This document shows, in pieces, positions 12,241 through 23,115 of a DNA stretch of 64,000 bases (its first letter is position 1; each line of letters begins with the position of its first letter). Below the pieces are notes generated by a model. It was not told where the DNA came from, searched no databases, and saw only the letters and a program-made list of their open reading frames with translations. Source of the DNA: Cryptomeria japonica. Lineage: Eukaryota; Streptophyta; Pinopsida; Cupressales; Cupressaceae. The stretch covers positions 41,314,291 through 41,378,290 of the forward strand of contig NC_081412.1 in the NCBI RefSeq assembly GCF_030272615.1. The letters run 5' to 3'. Made by a program: the position numbers and the translations under genes.

Positions 12241-12993
12241 TTGAGCAATCTTGAGCAATTTTGCCAATATGAGTAACCTATGACTAGACATAACAAATAT
12301 TGGTCTAGATGACCTTATTACATATAAAATGATTATATTTCACCTTATTTACATTGACAATCCATCAAAACACTTTTCTTCCAAATTTGAGCTCATGGAG
12401 GCCTGATGAGAAAGGAGGTAATTAAATTTGGTGAAGTTGCCAAAGGCAACCAAATTTAACACTTACGATTTAGATGAAATGAATTATATATAATCTGAAG
12501 ATTATACAAACAACACTTACGATGAAATGAAATGAATTGTATTGTTCATTAAATAACCATTATTAACCATTGTTACTTATTGGATTAAATATTAAAGTTT
12601 AAAATGATAACACCATGCACACATGAGCAACAATTTATATGATTAGATATCAACTACTGTATAATGAAAATTTCAAATGATTACAAGTGTATGTCCATAC
12701 GAGTATATGCACAAAGTTGTGGTACCAAAAAGGTGTGACACTTCAAAAAAAAAAATGTCATAAGGCGTGCACCCTATAGCGCGTGTGCCTTATAAGGCGC
12801 ATGCCATATTACCTTTTCAAACTTTAAAAAAATACAAGTCCGCATTTTGGGTGCATTGTGCACTCCCAAACCCACATTTTGGCGATTTGGGGTGTCATTT
12901 TCTTGCGCTCGCCCTTTGTAGAAGCTTGATATTGGGCACTAAGTTGTCCATCTCTCATCAAAATTCCACCACGCCATCAAAGAGATTGAAGAG
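12241..12993 (+). other. B1 upstream region and probable 5' exon
   Basis: AT-rich to 12,760, then a GC-richer stretch (12,765-12,930) with repeated inverted phrases such as GGCGTGCACC, GGCGCATGCC, TGGGTGCATTGTGCACTCCCA and TTTTGGCGATTTGGGG. This is similar in style to the palindromic array near B2 at 36,000. A probable 5' exon ends at 12,993 before a GTATGT donor. The reading frame within it is uncertain. Confidence 0.45.
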
Positions 12994-13083
12994 GTATGTA
13001 TTTTTGTTTTCTTATTGTCATTTTTTTTATTAATTTGAAGATTAAACTAGGTTTCTTGATTTAAATTTTATTTTCATTATCAG

Positions 13084-14927
13084 GAAATGAGATTAGACAA
13101 GAAAATGTTGATAACACTCAATCACCTCCTCATGAAGACCATGTTGAAGAAGAAGCACATCAAGAGCCTCCTACAATCCCTAGACATCCCATAGGTACAT
13201 AAGAAAACCTATTAGGTCAAATAGAAAATTGCCAAAAAGAGCTTGAAGGTTTAATCACAAGGCTAAAAGATCCCACTAGATCAAACTCCCATAGGACAAA
13301 CCTTGCCAGTTCTTTGCAATCTATTGTATCTCACATACAATCCGTGAGTGGGAAAATAAATTTTTTGTCCAGTAAGAAGGAAAAACAAAAGAAATTTTAT
13401 GCTGACAAATTATCATATGCGGTAGTGAAGAAAAAGAAAAATAATAAATTTGACTTGTGTGCTTTTTTTATAGACCCCTGAATGAATCAACCTTTACATC
13501 CTAGATGTAGCAGATTCCCTATTCATTGGTATCATCATGAAGGGATTAAGAACAATTTTTGGGATAGGTGGTGGATGGTATTTGATCAGACCCCGTGCAA
13601 TAATCATGACGTACCCCAATACTTTTTGAGAAAACTGTATTGTGAGTTTGTCCTTAATGAGATCCCAAACTATTTTGATTTTCTAGATTTCTAGGGTAGA
13701 GGTGGGGGTTCCTCACATGATAGAGAGGGTGCACAGTGTGACCCAAATCTCCCTCCAAGACCCTTGGCCAGACCTATGGTGGATCATGTTATTATTCCTT
13801 CCATTGTGAAGGAGAGTATTGAGGTCGAAACTCTAGACTCAATTAGCTCACTCACTCAGACCCTTATACAGTATGCTAGGCCTCTAGTAGAGGGTGATGC
13901 GAGTGATGATGGTAATTCTTCTAGGCATCGAGTTCCAGCTCATTTTTGTCGATCTTGTGGTTCTCTTTGCACTTATGATCCTAATAGTTCTGAGAATGCA
14001 CGTGCATGAGTGGAGTTTGCTACATAGAACATTGTCATGACAGAATCCTTGCTGAACGAAACATTTGGCATTGATACCCAGGTGAATTTCATTACAAGTT
14101 CATTTCATTATTTTTATTAAATCTTATATGGAAATTTAAGAATATATCTAAATTAGTAAATTCTTATGATAAAAAATCAGGGTCAAAGTGTTCACAATAC
14201 TAGCAACATTCCTACAGCACCCTTTTTCATGACTGCGTCAACTCCACGGGTATACAATGAGTCAAGAAATATAATTATTATATGTAGATAGTTGAACCTT
14301 ATGTGAATGATTTTCTAATTACTCATTTTGGATGTCAAATAGTTTGATTCTAGAGCTTCAACATCAACACCTCGTAGTGTATTTCATCGACAATCTTTCA
14401 CCCAAGTAAGCAATTTATCTTTAATGTTGTTATTAAATAATATAGATAGTTTTGGTGATTCATCAATATACTTTGTTTAATTTTCAGATGTTGACATCAG
14501 AGGCTCCTCCTGTTGTTCGCACGTCAATGGAGCGTGGTATTGCTGCAGTAGTAGCACGTCCAACTGCTTTGATAGAAGTATGAGATGTATTTGTAAATTT
14601 AGTAAATTTAGCATTACATTTGTTATCTTAATAATATGTTATTGAAAATTTTAATGACACTTGTATTTAGTTTAATTTATATTGTGATGCTTATAGGAGG
14701 GTCTTGTCACCCCAGATCATGAACGTGAACTTGTTGTGGATGAATATCATGATTATTTGTATGTAGTAAGTGACTATTCTATTATATGTCATTCTAAAAT
14801 TCTATTTTTGTACATGCTAACAACATTATTTTCATTGTATAAGGTGGAGTTACAAAAAATTCTGGAGAGGAGGTTGAGTGGGCGTACTCGAAAGACACCT
14901 GCATCATATGCATCTTCATCCCCTTGA
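13084..14927 (+). pseudogene. B1: unrecognised multi-exon gene, decayed copy
   Basis: The intron 12,994-13,083 (GT...TTATCAG) leads into a long exon readable from 13,089 to about 14,081. In-frame stops lie at 13,200 (TAA), 13,479 (TGA) and 13,692 (TAG). Further exons fit GT-AG borders at about 14,181-14,249, 14,343-14,405, 14,488-14,577, 14,697-14,765 and 14,844-14,927. The product has an acidic start, a Lys-rich middle, and a conserved Trp-Trp-Met-Val-Phe-Asp core followed by Asp-Val-Pro, Tyr-Phe, Leu-Tyr-x-Glu-Phe-Val-Leu and Asn-Tyr-Phe-Asp that is shared with B2. A Ser/Pro-rich region with a Cys-Arg-Ser-Cys-Gly-Ser-Leu-Cys motif follows. I do not recognise the family. Sharing with B2, and proximity to an A copy, suggest an accessory gene of a mobile unit. 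Confidence 0.5.
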
Positions 14928-14990
14928 TAGGCAAAGATATCTCATGATATGTTTCCTTCCCCTATAGGGAAATGAATAGAATAGGGTCCT

Positions 14991-15320
14991 ATGTTGTATG
15001 CCTATATGGTAATTTTGAATATATGTTTTGTATTAAGAATATGTGACATTCTATGTCCATATGACTTTTGGCAAGCTCCTATTCGACTTTATTGGATACC
15101 ATGTTGTATGCCTATATGGAAATTTTGAGCATATGTTTTGTATTACGAATATGTGACATTCTATGTCCATATGGATTTTGGCAAGCTCCTATTTGACTTT
15201 ATTGGATATCATGTTGTATGCCTTTATAGCAATTTTGAACATATGTTTTGTTTTATGAATACATGACATTCTATGTCCATATGGCTTTTGGCAAGCCTAT
15301 TTGCCTATATTTGATATATT
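14991..15320 (+). repeat. 110-bp tandem repeat, three copies
   Basis: ATGTTGTATGCC starts copies at 14,991, 15,101 and 15,211. A decayed fourth start lies near 15,342. Copies share the phrase ACATTCTATGTCCATATG. It lies just 3' of gene B1 and could include its 3' untranslated region. Confidence 0.85.
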
Positions 15321-15736
15321 TGATAGTTTTAATGGTATACAATGTTGTATGGATTTGTATATTTTTAGTTAATGAAAATCATTTATCATGGTTATCCATA
15401 ATTGTCGTACAAATGATTAAATGAATAATTGCACAAAGTTTATTGTTACTTAAGCTTTGAACCTAAATATGCGTTTGTAATCCAAGACACAAGCTTATAG
15501 GGATCAACACAAATTCAATAGTTATAGTCAAAATAAGACTGTATAAGGGAAACATGGAAAGAAACAAAATTAGACAATGTAAGACACCATTGTACCAATA
15601 CCCATTCTAAAAAATTGCATAGCCCATACACTTTTATTCATCTAATGCATACCCTAATATGGCTACTTTAAATGACTTCCAATAATTAATAATACTTAAG
15701 AGTATTTAGGTCTATTAATCTAATGCATAGCCTAAT
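15321..15736. other. Spacer before the 359-bp array
   Basis: No gene. Contains a short direct repeat of the phrase TAATGCATA-CCTAATA near 15,646 and 15,720. Confidence 0.4.
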
Positions 15737-16225
15737 AGAGTGTCATAGAATGACCCCATAGGATCATATGACTCATTCATATGTCACACGGGCGTCGAGA
15801 AACACGTCACCAAAGTTTGACAACTTTTCGCGCTTTGAGCACTTAAATGGGATGGCCGGTAAGGTGTGGCCTGCATCAATCAGATGAGTTGGAGAGAAAA
15901 ATGAAGGCATTCCTAGCATAAACCCAACCACCCCGAAGCATATGAGTTGATGGTTCGGTGCCGCGATGAGCGGATTGAAAGATGGAGCATTGTGCAACTT
16001 TTCATTGAACTTATCTGACGCTTTTTGTCGCAACCAAGAAAGTGTCACCACGAGAAATAGGATCCAAGTTTACCTAAACTAAGAGAGGTTTTTTAAGAGT
16101 GCCATAACATGACCCCATAGGATTAGATGGCTCATTCTTATGATTAACGGGTGCTGAGAAACGTGATGCCGAATATTGACAACTTTGAGCAAATTGAGCA
16201 CTTAAGCGATTTCACTGCTAGGGTG
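15737..16225 (+). repeat. 359-bp satellite array, left part
   Basis: The phrase AGAGTG-CAT starts monomers at 15,737 and 16,096 (period 359). The second monomer is cut at 16,225 by the LTR element and resumes at 23,121. Confidence 0.9.
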
Positions 16226-17131
16226 TGTTAGATAATTGATTAATCCCAAAGACACTGAGAGGGGGGGTGAATCAATGTTGGAATGGTTAATGAAAGATTT
16301 AAACTTATTTGCAATTCTGTAACTGAGATTAATATTTCGGTAAGCAAACAATAATGCAGCAAAGAGAAATAAAGGAATCAGCATCAATGCACACCATAAC
16401 ACAAATATTTTGGCGAGGAAACCCGGTAAGGGAAAAACCTAGGTGGGATTTGTGACCCACAATATTTACTCACTAGTCATATGAATAAATATTACATAGT
16501 ACAAAAAGGAGCCACACATGCAGGAATGCCAACTTCCTAGAGCTCACTGCTCAACAACAAAAGTGGAGTCTCGCTGACTACAACATCACATTGATGTAAA
16601 CATAAAATAAACTCTTACAATTTGCATCAAAATGCTAGATGAGTCCAATGTTATGTTATGTCTGATATTGGTTCTACCTCTACCAAAAACCCTAGCCAGT
16701 ATATTGCCAAATGATTCTGCTTATACATAATAGTCTTCGCTTTGCTCTGCTTCTTATTCGCTCCAAAATAAACACATCAAAATGCATATACAACTATTCA
16801 CTATCATATCCTATCTTATCTCATATTTTTTCTTCCTTCTATCTAAATGACCTACATGAACTCATAAATATACGAGTCTTTACAATACAACATATCGGCC
16901 ATACAATTATAATTTACATTACAATTTATTTTGCATAAACAGTATTTATTAACAAGTCGGCCTGGAATGTTGGTATAATCTTTTTCCGGTGTAAACTGGA
17001 TGCTGATGTGAATAAGCCTTGTTGTATCTGTCGGTGCCTATAGGTGAAGTCTATGGCCGGTTGATCTCGTGGAACCTTGTTGCCATCAATGACAACATCT
17101 ACCTTTATCATCTAAGTGTATAATGCCAACA
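16226..17131 (-). repeat. 3' LTR of non-autonomous element
   Basis: Pairs with 22,209-23,115 over its full length with scattered mismatches. It ends at 17,131, directly followed in plus sense by the complement of the PPT. Confidence 0.9.
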
Positions 17132-17145
17132 ATCTCCCCCTTTGG
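17132..17145 (-). other. Polypurine tract
   Basis: Minus-strand CCAAAGGGGGAGAT, identical to the tract at 5035-5048. Confidence 0.85.
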
Positions 17146-17243
17146 CATTGATGGAAACACTCATGAGAAAAATCAAAACTGTGAATCCAAAATGGTGAGT
17201 GCTCCCCCTAAGCAAATGATTTGTTCACTGTACATTTTTCTCA

Positions 17244-20200
17244 CTATACCACTCCCCCTTTGACATCAATGACAAAGGATGTCAAAAGTTCAAAAAATTT
17301 CTTAGAACCCTGAAGCCGATTGTGTACAACTTGAAAAATATCTACCAGAACTAAGTTCAGACCCTGCATGAACTTCTTACTGTCAGTGATTAATGTTTTT
17401 GTTTGCCTGATCATCCCAATAAAATAGTGCATTTTTTGTTCCGGTGATCTATCTCCTTGAATTGTAGCCTTTGATAGTGCATTCCGGTGAGTGATTAGAT
17501 TGTTCAGTCTTGGACCAAGCTTATTCTACAACTCCCTGGTTTTCATTTTCAGTCTTGCCTTTTATTTTTCAATATTTTCAATCTTTTCCTCATATTTAGC
17601 CATCTCTTGTTCTATGACTGATGTTAGTTCTGAGGAACCAATTATGTTATCCACAATATCATCAATTTCCTTCTAGGTTTTTCTTATCTGATCATCAATA
17701 TCTTATGTTAGTTGATGTGGTTTACAAGCTTCCCGGTATAATTCCTTATATTCCAAACTGGTAGAATTCAATGCCAATAGCAGTATATCAATCTGTTGAG
17801 TACAATCCTTTATTGTTTTATTAAAGAATACTTCCTTTTCTTTATCAACTTTTACTTGAATAGTCTTCTCATTTATTTTATCTAATGTTTGAATGTTAGC
17901 AGAAATGAATTTAGGCAATGTGTCCAATTTACCTATCGAGCCAACAATATGATCTACCTTGCACTTCAGTGCAATCATCTGCAAAATTGGTAGAGAATCA
18001 TCAATAGTCTTAAATGCTAAGGCATTACACTCCGTTATTTTCTTTATAGAATCCAAAAGTACTTCTGTAATAGTTGTTGGTTTGAAATCCAAAGATGAAA
18101 TATTGGGAGAAGTGCTTGCATTATCTTTCTTCTCTTCTCCTAATTTATTTGACCCTTCCTCTATTTTTTGTTCAGCTATCACTTCCTCTTCCCTATTCTC
18201 ATTCTTATCATTTGTCGGTTCAGATGCTGTCTGTTCTTGTGCTTTATCTATTGGTATCTGAACATCCTGTTGAGTGTCAACTGCCTTTACTAGTGAGTCA
18301 GAGATCTTAATATTTGCAGATTCTGATTTTTTCTCCTCAAAACTTTCTTTATCTACAGCTTTATTTGCATCATCAACAGTTATTTTATCAATATCGATAT
18401 GTAAAGGAGTATTTGTGGGTCAGTCCTTACCAATTTTTGGAATAGAGGTATCATCCATTGTAATGTTGATGTCCTTAGTGTCAACCTTCATTGTGAATAT
18501 AACGTTTGACTCAAGATCAACCACATTTGTTGCTTTTTCTTCCTCTGATGTCTTTTCTACGAGCTGATTTTGTACTTCTACCTGTGCCTCTACTGCTGCC
18601 AGTGGGGTGTCCTAAGCCGGTGGTGGTAAGTTATCTTTTATTTTTAAGTCAGGAACACTGCCAACTTTATTCTTCCGTTTATCTCCTTTTTGATATACCT
18701 TAGTAAAAGATTTATCAACTTTTTATTTTTGTTTTTCTTCTCTTTTCTCTTTCTCCACAGAAAATATCCCATTTGTCTGTTGTCTCATCTACGATTTCCT
18801 TTATCCTATCGACCATGAGGCTTACTTGTTGGTGACCACTTACAAAAATAGTTATGTTAGCTTCAACTATCAATTCATTTATTTCTTGTCTAGACTTAGC
18901 TGGATGAACAAGCAACAGTGCTTCAACCTTCAATTTCTTATCCAATTCCATGATAGACATTATTTTTGCCTCAAGTCTTAGATATAAGTCATTCGGGAGA
19001 AAATCAATGACTTCAATAAGAACTTTCTTATATATATCTAAATACAATATTATGCTTTCTTCAATAGTGTTCTTATCTGAATCATTAAAATAATGATAAA
19101 ACTTACTGACATTGCTAAGATTACCATCCTGAGTTATTTCGTTAACAAGCTCTGCCTGGGAAAGTGTATCAGATTTCTTTGGTGTCGGTTGCTTTTGTGT
19201 AATCTTCTTCTTTAGACCGCTAGGCTCTCTCACAGCTTGTTCTTTCTTCCTAAGTGTTCTTGTCTTCCTAGGTGATAGAGCAGGTGCCGGTGAGGATTTT
19301 CTCTTCTTCTTATCCACCCTTTTATATTCTACAGCTTTGTCACTATCAGTCTCAGATGAGGTAACAACAGGGGAAACATGTGTTACCAGTTGCTGGTTTG
19401 ATTTTGTTTCTTTTATGCTTGCAACAACATCACTCAACTATTCAAGTTTCAATAATCCCTTGGTAACATCTTCAACAAATTTTGAAGCATCTTTCAATGT
19501 TTTATCCCTTTTCTTTCTTTGCTTCTGAATAGCAACATCTTTCTCTATGGTTTTAGTAGTGCCAAAAATATTCTTAGTAGGTTCTAGTGGGGCATCTAGA
19601 AGTATCTTGGCATAAGTTTCCAGAATGTTGGTGTCCACTTCATATCCCATTTCTGTTACCCAAATAGTTATAGGTGTGATAACCTCCATCCATGTTTCAT
19701 CTCTCTTTATAACAAAGCATATCAATTTGTTATACTTATCAGCAATACTCTGAGGGATTCTTTCCCTCTGCTTCATTCTTGCTTGAAATTTTTTGAAGTA
19801 TCCACGTACATGCTTGTTTCTTTCTGAACCCATGCCAGAAATTGCCTCCTTAATTTGTTTTCCAACAGAAATATCATAGGTAAAATCTCTATGCCCTATG
19901 CCAGGAATCTCCTTCGAGAAGTATAGTATCAAGCATACAATTAAATTTCCAAATTTGAATGTTTCCTTTTTATCACCTTTGATTTTTTCCAAGTTATCTA
20001 TCAATTCATCTTTTAACCATTCACAAAGATCATTTTTTGCATTAGTCTTTATCATTCCATAAGCACTGTGAATGCATAGACTGGAAACATAATTTAGCCT
20101 ATTTGTATGTGCCACCTTGTAACCAATAACCATACCGACATATTAAACATTGTCATCAGTTATGTCACTTACCCTGAGTGATCTGTTATTAGATGTTGTG

Positions 20201-20736
20201 CCGGTTAGATTCATAACATCTTTGTTTGGAAATTTCTTCTTCTTCTCAAGCCTTGTGCCGGTAGAGGGTAAACTTGTAATAGCTTTAATAGCTTCCTTGA
20301 TGATTTTGAAGACAGATTCAAGCCATAATAATTCATTGTGAACTCGAGTTAGAACATATCGAACAATTTCATCTTTGAATTCAGGCATATAAAGGATGTC
20401 TACTAACCCTAAATCTTCCACAATCTTATGTTCAGGTTTGATTACACCTTGGTTGTTTGCTATGACTCCCATAAACCTATTCTTTATATCCTCACACCCT
20501 AAATCTTCAATATTACAGTGAATGTATGCCCTAGGGTCTTCTGCAAATGCGACTCCCTTCGAAAATTTTGAAAATGCTCCAATAGAGTTGTCCATCTTAG
20601 CTAGCTTAGGAATTCTCTTAAAAACTGGCCTAGGACATTTGATATTCTCCACAACAGTAGGTTTTGCTATGAATTTAGGAACAGAAGATGAAGAAGCCAT
20701 GACATAAAATAAATACCTTTTTTCTGTCGAATGCAA
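17244..20736 (-). pseudogene. Long unknown frame of the non-autonomous LTR element
   Basis: Frames 20,736-20,143, 20,133-19,438 and 19,437-18,715 are in one phase, separated only by a TAA and a TAG. After a frame change, 18,182-17,703 and 17,432-17,244 continue the coding character. Together they imply an original protein of roughly 1,100 residues. The N-terminal third is globular. The middle is Lys/Ser-rich and basic (about 19,200-19,340). The C-terminal third is acidic and rich in Ile/Leu/Lys, suggesting coiled coil. I recognise no protease, integrase, RT or known domain. It occupies the place of pol, downstream of gag. Its role is unknown. Confidence 0.6.
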
Positions 20737-21025
20737 GTGAAAACCTTGTATGCCCTAGAAAATCTTTGTTGCTTCACTTCTTGAATGCTAGTGCTCTACT
20801 TATGTGCTCTTCAAATACTTGAATGCTTGGTGAGTCGAAATGAGAAATTTCAATGCTTTATAGCCAAAAATTTAACTAACAACCACATTAAATGCTTCGC
20901 CAGTTAGTGAATTTCCATTATAACTCAATATATGTGTCGGTAAAGAAGGATTATGACTTCTTACCATCATCTGAGGGTAAAATGCATGATCTTCAATTAG
21001 TTTCCTTACCCCTAAGGATTATTCC
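20737..21025 (-). other. Spacer between gag and the long frame
   Basis: About 290 bp without a convincing frame; it could hold the leader of the downstream frame. Confidence 0.35.
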
Positions 21026-22130
21026 TTAGCTAGATGAAGAATTTCCTATCGGTGTAGGATTGCTTTGTTCTACTGGTGTAGAGCCAGAATCATCATTTCT
21101 CTGATATCTCTTCTTGACCCATTGTTTAGTCAATTCTTGCTTGATTTCATTCACATTTTCCTTGCCTTTGATATTAGATCCTCTGTTGTTTGCCGGTACA
21201 TTCTTGCTTTTGCAAAATCTTGCAATATGCCCAATTTTGTTGCATGCATAACAAGTTACATTGTTTCTTTGAATAGCTTTTCCATAACCTTTCCCGGTTT
21301 GAGTTCTACATTGATTAGATAGATGTCCAAATCTACCACAAGCATAGCAATTTACATTCATTCTACACTCATTTGACTTATGACCATATTTATTGCATTT
21401 GGAACATTGTCCGATAGATGAGTTTGTATTCTGATTATTCCTATATCTGTATTGATTTTCTCTATGACCAAATTTGTTGCAATTAAAACATTTTCCATTG
21501 AATTTATAAGCATTGGGTTGCCTTACCGGTTTGCTGTGATCATGATTATTTGTAGCTCCAAAACTTTCTCCATGTTCAAATCCAAGTCCAACTGTTTCTC
21601 CATCACATTTTTGACCTTTCAACATATCATCAAGCTTGTCTGAGCTCTTTTTGAATTTGTCTTTGTATTCATTTGCAGTGACCAACTCATTTTCCAGAGT
21701 GCTAACTTGTCTCATAAGTTCCTCTTTGTCATGTTGCATCTGAATCAAATCTGTTTTAAGCATATTATTTTCATGACTAAGCCTTGTAGATTCATCTGCT
21801 CTTTCATTAAATCATTTGGCCAAATCTTCTGGATTCTTCTTTCTATCTTCAACATCCTTACATAGTCTCATGGTTAATTCTTGCATCTCATTCTTCATGT
21901 TACTGTTCTCTTGTCTTAGTTTCTCTGCAATATCTCTGAGAGTTTCTTTTTCTTCATCATCTTGTTTTTGCAGTTGCACATGGAATTCTTTTCTCTTGTT
22001 CTATGTCATGACCAGGTTTTCTTGAAGTGCTTTGATGAATTCTCAAGCAGATTCGAGTTCTTCTAGTTTGATATCTTTAATTTTTCTGCATCAAAATCTT
22101 CAAGAGCCCCTTTCAACTATTGTCTCAAAC
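21026..22130 (-). pseudogene. Gag-like protein with coiled coil and four zinc knuckles
   Basis: The open part (21,026-21,763, 245 residues) starts in a Glu/Lys/Leu coiled coil, then carries four CCHC-type knuckles: Cys-Phe-Asn-Cys...Gly-His (last Cys replaced by Tyr), Cys-Ser-Lys-Cys...Gly-His...Cys, Cys-Tyr-Ala-Cys...Gly-His...Cys and Cys-Tyr-Ala-Cys...Gly-His...Cys. Upstream, 21,764-22,130 keeps coiled-coil coding potential with breaks. Such proteins package retroelement RNA. Four knuckles is more than the single knuckle of the copia element next door. Confidence 0.8.
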
Positions 22131-22190
22131 TTTCCATTGGTACTGGTTTCAGAATCTTCCTCAAGTTGTTAGGCTTCTGCAAATAGAGGA

Positions 22191-22206
22191 CCAAGCTTTG
22201 ATACTA
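22191..22206 (-). other. Primer binding site
   Basis: Minus-strand TAGTATCAAAGCTTGG sits two bases from the LTR end, matching the copia initiator-Met PBS with one extra mismatch. Confidence 0.75.
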
Positions 22207-22208
22207 AT

Positions 22209-23115
22209 TGTTAGATAATTGATTAATCCGAAAGACAGTGAGAGGGGGGGTGAATCAGTGTCAGACTAGTTAATGAAAGATTTAAACTTATTTGCAATTT
22301 TGTAACTGAGAGTAATATGTCTATAAGCAAACAATAATGTAGCAAAGAGAAATAAAGGAATCAACATCAATGCACACCATAACACAAATATTATGGCAAG
22401 GAAACCCAGTAAGGGAAAATCCTCATTGTGATTTGTGACCCACAATATTTATTCACTGACCATATGAATAAATATTACTTAGTACAAAAAGGGGCCTACA
22501 CATGCAGGAAGGCCAACTGCCTATAGCTCATTGCTCAACAACAAAAGTGGAGTCTCACTGACTACAACATCACACTAATGTAAACATAAAATGAACTCTT
22601 ACAACTTGCATCAAAATGTTGGATGAGTTCGTTGTTATGCTCTGTCTGATACTGGTTCTGCCTCTGCCAAAAACCCTAGCCGGTATGCGATCAAATGATT
22701 CTACTTATACAAAATAGTCTTCACTCTTCTTTGCTTCTTATTCGCTCCAAAATAAACACATCAAAATGCATATACAACTATTCGCTATCATATCCTATAT
22801 TATCTCATATTTTCGCTTCCTTCTATGTAAATGACCTACAAGAACTCATAAATATATGAGTCTTTACAATACAACATGTCGGCCATACAATTATAATTTA
22901 CATTACAATTTATTTCGCATAAACAATATTTATTGACAAGTCGGCCTAGAATGCTAGTATAATCTTTTGTGGGTGTAAACTAGATGCCGGTGTGAATAAG
23001 CCTTGTCATATCTGTCAGTGTCGGTAGGTGAAGTCTATTGCCAGTTGATCCTGTCAAACCTTGTTGCCATCAATGACAACATCTACCTTTCTCATCTGAG
23101 TGTATAATACCAACA
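22209..23115 (-). repeat. 5' LTR of non-autonomous element
   Basis: A 907-bp partner of 16,226-17,131 with TG...CA ends in minus sense. Confidence 0.9.

Larger units (their letters stand above)
16226..23115 (-). mobile_element. Non-autonomous gag-bearing LTR element without pol
   Basis: LTRs of 906 and 907 bp (16,226-17,131 and 22,209-23,115) start TGTTGG and end TAACA in minus sense. A PBS lies at 22,191-22,206 and a PPT at 17,132-17,145. The interior codes for a zinc-knuckle gag and one long unknown frame; I see no protease, integrase or RT. Target-site 5-mers are GGGTG (16,221-16,225) and AGGTG (23,116-23,120). Removing the element plus one 5-mer (6895 bp) restores a 359-bp monomer exactly. 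LTR tips, PBS and PPT resemble the copia element at 4-11 kb, so that family could supply enzymes in trans (inference). Confidence 0.9.
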
